A DNA stretch of 64,000 nt from Anthropogastromicrobium aceti (GTDB taxonomy: Bacteria > Bacillota > Clostridia > Lachnospirales > Lachnospiraceae). The stretch lies in assembly GCF_025567095.1 (NCBI RefSeq), contig NZ_JAOQJH010000010.1; one strand, given 5' to 3'. Position 1 is the stretch's first letter, and each line of letters opens with the position of its first letter. Positions 58,687-64,000 of this stretch are shown here, one piece after another. The position numbers and the translations under genes were made by a program. The notes under the pieces are model-generated. The model was not told where the DNA came from. It saw only the letters and a list, made by a program, of their open reading frames with translations, and did not search any database.

Positions 58687-60372
58687 ATGATAACTGTTTA
58701 TTACAATGGAAAGCCGTATCAATATGCAGACAGCACAAAATATTTAGAGTTAGCAAGAACACTGCAGCCACAGTTTGAACATGATATTGTACTGGCATCA
58801 GTGAATGGCAAGCTTCAGGAACTGTGGAAATATATTAAGGACGGAGCAAGTGTAAGTTTTCTTACAACGCAAAGTCAGGCTGGAATCATGGCATACAGAA
58901 GAAGCGTCGTGCTTCTTTTGTTAAAAGCATTAAAAGATACTATTTCAAAGGAGCGCCTTGGCAGCAATCAGGTAAAGGTGGAATTTTCGCTGAGCAAGGG
59001 GTTATTCTGTCATTTTGATAAAGGCCTTGTTTTAGACGAAGAGGAATTAAAACAGGTTCAGACTTCCATGGAGATACTTCGTGAAGCTAATTATCCAATT
59101 GAGAAATACAGCATTAGTACTGAAGCTGCTATAGAGCAGTTTGGAAAAGCAAAAATGACAGATAAGGAAAGATTGTTTCGCTTTCGCCGTGCTTCAAAGG
59201 TTAATATTTATTCACTTGATGGCTTGGAGGACTATTATTATGGGTATATGGTGCCGTCTACAGGCTATTTAAAGTATTTTAAGCTGTATTCTTACGAGGA
59301 TGGTTTTGTGCTTCAAATGCCAGTTAGGGAAGCACCAGAGGTAATTCCTGAATTTGAGCCGCAGCATAAGCTTTTTAAGGTTATGAGAGAGACTGGTAAG
59401 TGGGGAGAGGAGCTTGGTGTTGCGACAGTAGGTGAGCTTAATGAGCTGATTACAGGAAAGACAAATAAAAAATCCTCCTGCAGAGATATTACGGATCTGA
59501 TTTTAGTGCAGGAAGCACTGATGGAAAAAAGAATGGCGCATATTGCAGATGCAATTGCAAAGGATCCAAAGAAAAAAATCATTCTTATTGCTGGTCCGTC
59601 TTCATCAGGAAAGACAACCTTTTCCTATCGTTTGTCTGTGCAGTTAAAGGCAGCAGGACTTCGTCCTCATCCAATTGGTGTGGACAACTATTTTGTTGAT
59701 CGCGAAAAAAGCCCAAAAGATGCAGATGGAAATTATAATTATGAAGATCTTGAGTGCATTGATGTGGCACAATTTAATCAGGATATGGAAGATTTGTTAC
59801 AAGGGAAGACAGTTTCCATGCCGACTTACAATTTTATTACAGGACGCCGCGAATATAAGGGCAATTTCTTGAGACTCGGTACAGAAGATATTCTTGTTAT
59901 AGAGGGAATCCATTGCCTGAATGAAAAGCTTTATCCGTTACTGCCAAAGGAATCCATTTTCCGTATTTATATCAGTGCACTTACACAGTTAAATATTGAT
60001 GAGCACAATAGAATCCCAACTACAGATGGTCGTCTGATTCGCCGTATGGTTCGCGACGCAAGAACAAGAGGTGCATCAGCACAGGATACGATTGCGATGT
60101 GGAATAATGTTAGAAAAGGTGAAGAAAAAAATATTTTCCCATATCAGGAAACGGCAGATGTTGTGTTTAATTCCGCTCTTATTTATGAACTGGCTGTATT
60201 AAAGCCATATGCAGAGCCGCTGTTATTTGGAATAGACAGAAACGCACCAGAATATTCAGAGGCAAAACGCCTGCTGAAATTCTTTGACTACTTTGTTGGT
60301 ATTGACAGCCAGAAAATTCCGATCAATTCAATTTTAAGAGAGTTTATCGGCGGAAGCTGCTTTAATGTGTAA
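58687..60372 (+). CDS. TGS-domain nucleoside (uridine) kinase family protein
   Basis: The 561-residue protein is a fusion seen in Clostridia: an N-terminal TGS-like segment (MITVYYNGKPYQYADSTKY), a threonyl-tRNA-synthetase editing-like middle part (ILREANYPIEKYSIS, LEDYYYGYMVPSTGYLKYF), and a C-terminal uridine kinase/PRK domain with P-loop LIAGPSSSGKTTFSYRLS and EGIHCLNEK. It probably phosphorylates a nucleoside, but the substrate is not established. ATG 58687 follows AAAGGAG. It begins 2 bp after the NIF3-like stop; its own stop TAA forms part of the target-site duplication of the adjacent repeat element. Confidence 0.88.
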   Translation: MITVYYNGKPYQYADSTKYLELARTLQPQFEHDIVLASVNGKLQELWKYIKDGASVSFLTTQSQAGIMAYRRSVVLLLLKALKDTISKERLGSNQVKVEFSLSKGLFCHFDKGLVLDEEELKQVQTSMEILREANYPIEKYSISTEAAIEQFGKAKMTDKERLFRFRRASKVNIYSLDGLEDYYYGYMVPSTGYLKYFKLYSYEDGFVLQMPVREAPEVIPEFEPQHKLFKVMRETGKWGEELGVATVGELNELITGKTNKKSSCRDITDLILVQEALMEKRMAHIADAIAKDPKKKIILIAGPSSSGKTTFSYRLSVQLKAAGLRPHPIGVDNYFVDREKSPKDADGNYNYEDLECIDVAQFNQDMEDLLQGKTVSMPTYNFITGRREYKGNFLRLGTEDILVIEGIHCLNEKLYPLLPKESIFRIYISALTQLNIDEHNRIPTTDGRLIRRMVRDARTRGASAQDTIAMWNNVRKGEEKNIFPYQETADVVFNSALIYELAVLKPYAEPLLFGIDRNAPEYSEAKRLLKFFDYFVGIDSQKIPINSILREFIGGSCFNV

Positions 60373-60373
60373 T

Positions 60374-60568
60374 TTACAGTTCACACGTCATGCTAGATCT
60401 GGATAAATCTCATGCTTGCATGAAGATTTGACAGATCAGCATGACGAAGTGGACGCCAGTTCATGAGCAAAACAAAGTTGCGCGCAAACCTTGTTTGCGG
60501 TTAGCAACGACGCACGGGACGTGCGGTTTTGCGAATGGGCGTCCCGTGAACTGTCCCGTGAACTGTAA
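60374..60568. mobile_element. MITE-like palindromic element of about 195 bp
   Basis: The segment is bounded by 11-bp inverted repeats TTACAGTTCAC (60374-60384) and GTGAACTGTAA (60558-60568) and flanked on each side by TAAT (60370-60373, 60569-60572), a possible target duplication. Inside are a long hairpin (CGTCATGCT at 60386 with AGCATGACG at 60438), GTTGC...GCAAC (about 60478-60508), CGCAC...GTGCG and a doubled CCCGTGAACTGT. GGACGCCAGTTCA occurs at 60451 and again outside the right end at 60574. No open reading frame of note is present. Confidence 0.6.
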
Positions 60569-60595
60569 TAATGGGACGCCAGTTCAAAAAAACAC

Positions 60596-60623
60596 TTTAC
60601 AAATTCAAAAAATGTGGTAAAAT
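60596..60623 (+). promoter_or_regulatory. rnpB promoter
   Basis: TTTACA (60596-60601), 16 bp, TAAAAT (60618-60623) with an extended TGG before the -10, just upstream of rnpB. Confidence 0.8.
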
Positions 60624-60633
60624 AGATAGGCAT

Positions 60634-60979
60634 GGTTTGAGCAGGACAAGTGATCGCGGCTGCAGAAACGAAAGGCTGCAGGTGAGGAAAGTCCGGGCTT
60701 CATAGGGCAGGATGCCGGATAACGTCCGGTGGAGGTGACTCCCAGGAAAGTGCAACAGAAAATAACCGCCCGCAAGGGTAAGGGTGAAAAGGCAGTGTAA
60801 GAGACTACCGCTTGTCTGGTAACAGAGAAGGCTGTGTAAACCCCATCCGAAGCAAGACCGAACAGAAAGCATACGGTTGCCCGCCGGCTTTCGGGTAGGT
60901 CGCTTGAGCCTGGTGGCAACATCAGGACTAGATAGATGATCACTCCAGACATAACCCGGCTTATCGTTCTGGTCAAACC
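60634..60979 (+). ncRNA. rnpB: RNase P RNA
   Basis: The catalytic RNA of RNase P, which matures tRNA 5' ends. The closing helix is GGTTTGA (60634) with TCAAACC (60973). The universal segments are present: GAGGAAAGTCCGGGCT (around 60685), GGCAGGATGCCGGATAACG, GAAAGTGCAACAGAAA and, near the 3' end, AGACATAACCCGGCTTA. The length of about 346 nt and layout fit the ancestral (A-type) form found in Clostridia. It is transcribed alone and ends at a strong terminator. Ends are accurate to a few bases. Confidence 0.96.
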
Positions 60980-60985
60980 GTGTAC

Positions 60986-61021
60986 AAAAACCCCGAAGGC
61001 AATTATGTCTTCGGGGTTTTT
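60986..61021. terminator. Bidirectional terminator of rnpB and the AraC gene
   Basis: AAAAACCCCGAAG and CTTCGGGGTTTTT are perfect 13-bp complements (60986-60998, 61009-61021) with a 10-nt loop, flanked by A and T tracts. The stop of the convergent AraC gene overlaps the 3' arm. Confidence 0.93.
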
Positions 61022-61929
61022 GTGTTGTTTCTTCTTCGATAAGTGCCTGGTGTACAGCCCATCTGCTGACGAAAGGCATAGGAAAAATGCTCTGGAGAGG
61101 AGTATCCTGTTTGTTCAGCAATTTCGCTAAGAGAGTAGGATGTAGTTTTTAAGAGGATGCAGGCAGCGCTGATGCGAGCCTGTGTCCTTTTTTTCTGAAA
61201 TGTAGTGCCATACTGCTTTTGAATCATGCGCTGCAGCTGTCTGGTAGAGATATGGGAGACAGCTGCCAGATCAGACAGTGTGATGCTTTTATAATTGTTT
61301 AAAAAAGCTTCCTCAATGGCAAGAGGAGACATCGCATTTTGAAGCAAATTTGTCTTATCTTGAGCTGCTTCATTTAGCGTTATTTGTCTTTGCTGCTGTG
61401 GCATAGCAGGTGTATTCGGATTAGTCTGATAGCAGCGAACAAGAAGACAAAAAAGCTGCATAAACAGGCCAGACATGTAAGCTTGGTGACCGACAAGCGC
61501 AGGCATAGCTGCTTCTGAAAAGATTTGTTTCATAATTGGAAGAATACCTGTAGTATCAGTCCCAATCCAACATGTCTGCTGTAAGAATGACTGCACAAGA
61601 TGTTTGTCAAAAAGTGTAGCATCATGCTGATCTGGGGATGCGATAAGCTGCATGTAGACACACATTTCTGTCATGGGATGTGCATGGTCTGGAGTTTGCT
61701 CATGAAAAATATGAGGCCCTGTTACATATATGCTGCCTGCTGCAACAGGAAATCGTGTATTATTTAAAAGAATGCTTCCATTGCCATCTGTGATGCAGTG
61801 AATCTCATAACAGCCCTTTGCATGACTGTGTCCTGGGATAACAAAATTAATTACACCGTCTGATAGCATAGAAACACGAAAGTGCGCATTATCAATTGAA
61901 AAACAGTAGGAAAGATGATTTAAATGCAT
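61003..61929 (-). CDS. AraC family transcriptional regulator next to alpha-L-fucosidase
   Basis: The 308-residue regulator has an N-terminal cupin domain (GHSHAKGCYEIHCITDG, AAGSIYVTGPHIFHEQ) and a C-terminal double helix-turn-helix (SITLSDLAAVSHISTRQLQR; SLSEIAEQTGYSSPEHFSYAF), ending GCTPGTYRRR. The start at 61929 follows AAAGGAGG; longer frames enter the promoter. It is divergent from the GH29 gene and is the probable regulator of fucoside use (inference from position). Its last codons overlap the rnpB terminator. Confidence 0.92.
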   Translation of the reverse strand: MHLNHLSYCFSIDNAHFRVSMLSDGVINFVIPGHSHAKGCYEIHCITDGNGSILLNNTRFPVAAGSIYVTGPHIFHEQTPDHAHPMTEMCVYMQLIASPDQHDATLFDKHLVQSFLQQTCWIGTDTTGILPIMKQIFSEAAMPALVGHQAYMSGLFMQLFCLLVRCYQTNPNTPAMPQQQRQITLNEAAQDKTNLLQNAMSPLAIEEAFLNNYKSITLSDLAAVSHISTRQLQRMIQKQYGTTFQKKRTQARISAACILLKTTSYSLSEIAEQTGYSSPEHFSYAFRQQMGCTPGTYRRRNNTKTPKT

Positions 61930-61951
61930 AAAACAGCCTCCTTTTGTCGTA

Positions 61952-61980
61952 AGTATGTCAGAAATTATGATTTCTGTCAA
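61952..61980 (-). promoter_or_regulatory. AraC promoter with a palindrome between -35 and -10
   Basis: On the minus strand TTGACA (61980-61975), 17 bp, CATACT (61957-61952). The spacer contains CAGAAAT-TATG-ATTTCTG (61959-61976), perfect 7-bp arms, placed where a bound repressor would block polymerase. Confidence 0.7.
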
Positions 61981-62033
61981 TGAAAAAATGCGAAAACACG
62001 ACATAAATTAAAAAAATAGGTCATGGCATTGTC

Positions 62034-62062
62034 TTGAATATACAGGTGACTTTTTTTATAAT
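62034..62062 (+). promoter_or_regulatory. GH29 promoter
   Basis: TTGAAT (62034-62039), 17 bp, TATAAT (62057-62062), 53 bp before the start at 62115. Confidence 0.75.
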
Positions 62063-62114
62063 GCAGATATCAGCAGCTTATAAAAACAAAACGGACAAAA
62101 AGGAGGCATATTTT

Positions 62115-63587
62115 ATGTATGACATGAAACCTTATTTAAAAAGAATAGATGAGGTAATTAAAAAAGGTCCTTATAAGGATACATGGGAATCATTATCACA
62201 GTATCAGGCACCAGATTGGTACCAGAAGAAAAAGTTTGGAATTTTTATTCATTGGGGTGTGTATAGTGTGCCGGCATTTGGAAGTGAGTGGTATTCCCGC
62301 AATATGTATATTCAGGGTTCGCCAGAATATGAGCACCATATTAAGACATATGGAAAGCATAGTGAGTTTGGCTACAAGGATTTCATTCCAATGTTTAAGG
62401 CAGAGAAGTTTGATCCAGATGCATGGGCATCATTATTTGAAGAAGCAGGTGCACAATATGTTGTCCCAGTTGCAGAGCATCATGATGGATTCCAAATGTA
62501 CAAGAGTGAGATATCTCATTGGAATGCTTATGAAATGGGACCAAAGCGTGATGTATTAGGTGAACTTGGCAGAAGCTGTAACCAAAAAGGAATGCGCATG
62601 GGGGCGTCTACACACCGTATTGAGCATTGGTTTTTTATGAGTCATGGAAAAGAGTTTGAAAGTGACATTAAGGAACCTATGGAGCGCGGTGATTTCTATT
62701 GGCCGGCAATGAAGGAGGCAGATCAGCAAGATATTAACAGTGAGCCGACGCCGACAAAGGAATTTTTGGAAGATTGGCTGGTACGTACTTGTGAAATTAT
62801 TGACCGCTACCATCCACAGATTCTATATTTTGACTGGTGGATCCAGCATTCATCTGCAAAGCCATATTTAAAGAAATTAGCAGCTTATTATTATAATCGT
62901 GCAGCAGAATGGGGAACTGGTGCAGTTATTAATTATAAGCATGATGCGTTTTTATTTGGAACAGCAGTGCCGGATGTAGAGAGAGGTCAGTTTGCAGAAG
63001 TTAAGCCATATTTGTGGCAGACAGATACAGCGATTGCATTGAATTCATGGTGCTATACAGAAAATAATCAGTTTAAAAATCCGGCAGATTTAATTTGTGA
63101 TCTTGTCGATATTGTAAGTAAGAATGGCCGTATGCTCTTAAATGTGGGACCAAAATCAGATGGAACTATATCCAAAGAGGATCAGTATGTATTAAGAGAG
63201 ATAGGAAGCTGGCTTAAGGTAAATAATGAGGCAATTTATGATGCTCAGATATGGCGAAAAGCAGCAGAGGGTCCAACAGAAATTGTGGAAGGCCAGTTCT
63301 CAGATGGTATTAAGAAAAACTTTACCTCACAGGATTTTCGTTTCACAACTGCAAATGGAAAACTGTATGCAACTGTATTAAAATGCAGCACAGACCATAC
63401 ATACTGTATTAAATCACTTGGTATTCAGGATGCAAGTAAGAAGGCAAACTTTAACGGAATCATTCGCAAGGTAGAGGTACTTGGCAAAGATGGAGAGCTT
63501 GCTTGGACAAGAGACGAGGAAGGTCTTCATATTGAGTGTGGAGTGGAGAGCGATAAGCCAATTGTGTTCCGTATTACGATTGATTGA
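62115..63587 (+). CDS. GH29 alpha-L-fucosidase
   Basis: The 490-residue enzyme has the GH29 features FGIFIHWGVYSVPAFGSEWY (about 41-60), VVPVAEHHDGFQMY and the nucleophile Asp240 in LYFDWWIQH; a small C-terminal beta domain follows from about residue 395. It cleaves alpha-L-fucose from host or plant glycans. With no signal peptide it should act on imported oligosaccharides, but no fucose transporter is adjacent. ATG 62115 lies 8 bp after AAGGAGG. It is monocistronic and divergent from the AraC regulator. Confidence 0.94.
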   Translation: MYDMKPYLKRIDEVIKKGPYKDTWESLSQYQAPDWYQKKKFGIFIHWGVYSVPAFGSEWYSRNMYIQGSPEYEHHIKTYGKHSEFGYKDFIPMFKAEKFDPDAWASLFEEAGAQYVVPVAEHHDGFQMYKSEISHWNAYEMGPKRDVLGELGRSCNQKGMRMGASTHRIEHWFFMSHGKEFESDIKEPMERGDFYWPAMKEADQQDINSEPTPTKEFLEDWLVRTCEIIDRYHPQILYFDWWIQHSSAKPYLKKLAAYYYNRAAEWGTGAVINYKHDAFLFGTAVPDVERGQFAEVKPYLWQTDTAIALNSWCYTENNQFKNPADLICDLVDIVSKNGRMLLNVGPKSDGTISKEDQYVLREIGSWLKVNNEAIYDAQIWRKAAEGPTEIVEGQFSDGIKKNFTSQDFRFTTANGKLYATVLKCSTDHTYCIKSLGIQDASKKANFNGIIRKVEVLGKDGELAWTRDEEGLHIECGVESDKPIVFRITID

Positions 63588-63609
63588 TGGCAACAATACG
63601 CAGATTTGG

Positions 63610-63640
63610 GAAGGGGCGCTTAGGTGCCCCTTCTTCATAT
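63610..63640 (+). terminator. Terminator after GH29
   Basis: GAAGGGGCGC and GTGCCCCTTC form a 10-bp stem (one G-U) with loop TTAG; the T tract (TTCAT) is weak. Confidence 0.75.
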
Positions 63641-63734
63641 TAGAAAACAAATTGATTATAAAAGTACTGAAAAACGCGGAAAATGGAGTCTGAATAAAAA
63701 TAATCGAAAAAATGAAAAAATTAAGAAAAAACAG

Positions 63735-63763
63735 TTGACAAGAGGAATGAAAGGTGCTATTAT
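63735..63763 (+). promoter_or_regulatory. Strong promoter P1 of a probable rRNA operon
   Basis: TTGACA (63735-63740), 17 bp, TATTAT (63758-63763). It is the first of two near-consensus promoters in a gene-free stretch at the right edge. Confidence 0.8.
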
Positions 63764-63827
63764 AGCAAAGTCGCTTGTGAGACAGTCGATTAGTACAGAA
63801 AAAACTAAAAAAGTTTGAAAAAAGTGC

Positions 63828-63856
63828 TTGACAAATACAAGATGATATGATAAAGT
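63828..63856 (+). promoter_or_regulatory. Strong promoter P2 of a probable rRNA operon
   Basis: TTGACA (63828-63833), 17 bp, TAAAGT (63851-63856), with TGA extending the -10. It lies 93 bp after P1, an arrangement typical of rrn operons. Confidence 0.8.
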
Positions 63857-64000
63857 AATGAATTGTCAGCGAACAGTACGAATGAGTGCTAAAACTGATA
63901 AAAAAGAACCTTGATAATTGAACAGTATAACCAACCCTGAAGATTTCTTAAAAAGCCAGATTGCGAAAGCAGTCAGGCGAGTGAAATTTTTAGCGTAGTA
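63857..64000 (+). other. Leader of a probable rRNA operon (16S beyond the edge)
   Basis: The stretch after P2 contains no reading frame and includes CCTTGATAATTGAACAG (63911-63927), a sequence type seen in leaders and spacers of clostridial rRNA operons. The 16S start (AGAGTTTGATC) is not reached in this window, so the call rests on the tandem promoters and this motif. Confidence 0.65.

Noticed and set aside
60597..61121. Long open frames on the minus strand across rnpB (174 and 123 codons)
   Set aside because: They lie over the RNase P RNA, whose conserved segments are unmistakable, and have no ribosome binding site or recognisable protein pattern.

Overview
This 64 kb window looks like a chromosome segment of a Gram-positive, low-GC member of the Clostridia, most likely a Lachnospiraceae gut bacterium. 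The evidence is AT-rich coding sequence with strong AAAGGAGG-type ribosome binding sites, the Firmicutes gene orders yceD-rpmF-plsX-acpP-rnc-smc-ftsY and dnaG-rpoD-trmK-nif3, class A-like RNase P RNA, LytTR/GHKL two-component systems, and a carbohydrate locus of the LplABC/AraC kind. Genus and species cannot be assigned from the sequence alone. There is no CRISPR array, prophage or full insertion sequence.

Layout. 1-8.6 kb: end of a DUF177 gene, rpmF, plsX, acpP, rnc, smc, ftsY, then an ACT-domain threonine dehydratase. 8.7-11.6 kb: an AAA-ATPase/PD-(D/E)XK protein and an unrecognised secreted protein. 11.7-27.0 kb: a plant arabinan/arabinoside locus with two exporter-type ABC half-transporters, an AraC regulator, a GH127-like enzyme, a binding-protein importer (no ATPase), GH51, GH43 and L-arabinose isomerase. 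27.1-32.3 kb: ylxM-ffh-rpsP-khpA-rimM-trmD and infC-rpmI-rplT. 32.4-38.9 kb: purL and a convergent class A penicillin-binding protein. 39-43 kb: yigZ with a LytTR/GHKL system, and an NfeD/SPFH pair. 43-51.8 kb: typA, kduI, an OmpR-type two-component system coupled to a small sirtuin-like protein, hisH-hisF, ung, uppP. 51.9-52.3 kb: two tRNA-Leu genes. 52.3-60.4 kb: an intracellular-looking subtilase, dnaG-rpoD-trmK-nif3 and a TGS/uridine-kinase-like gene. 60.4-61.0 kb: a palindromic repeat element and rnpB. 61.0-63.6 kb: an AraC regulator divergent from a GH29 alpha-L-fucosidase. 63.7-64.0 kb: tandem strong promoters and a leader that probably opens an rRNA operon beyond the window.

How the parts fit. 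The arabinan locus appears to import arabino-oligosaccharides, split them with GH127/GH51/GH43 and isomerise L-arabinose; araB and araD are not here. Three of its transcription units (ABC pair, GH127, binding protein) share an upstream element with core GACAC-N15-GATATT, almost certainly a common regulator site and probably that of the AraC gene lying among them. The locus sits between ftsY and ylxM-ffh, genes that are usually close together in Clostridia.

Most notable observations: the shared regulatory element; a class A PBP whose SxxK lysine is methionine; a minimal sirtuin-like protein overlapping a histidine kinase gene; a NIF3 paralogue without its metal-binding histidines; a tRNA-Leu with anticodon AAG; a MITE-like element abutting a stop codon; an AUU start for infC; and promoters embedded in the preceding terminator or gene end. 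All function calls are from reading motifs; no database search was run.
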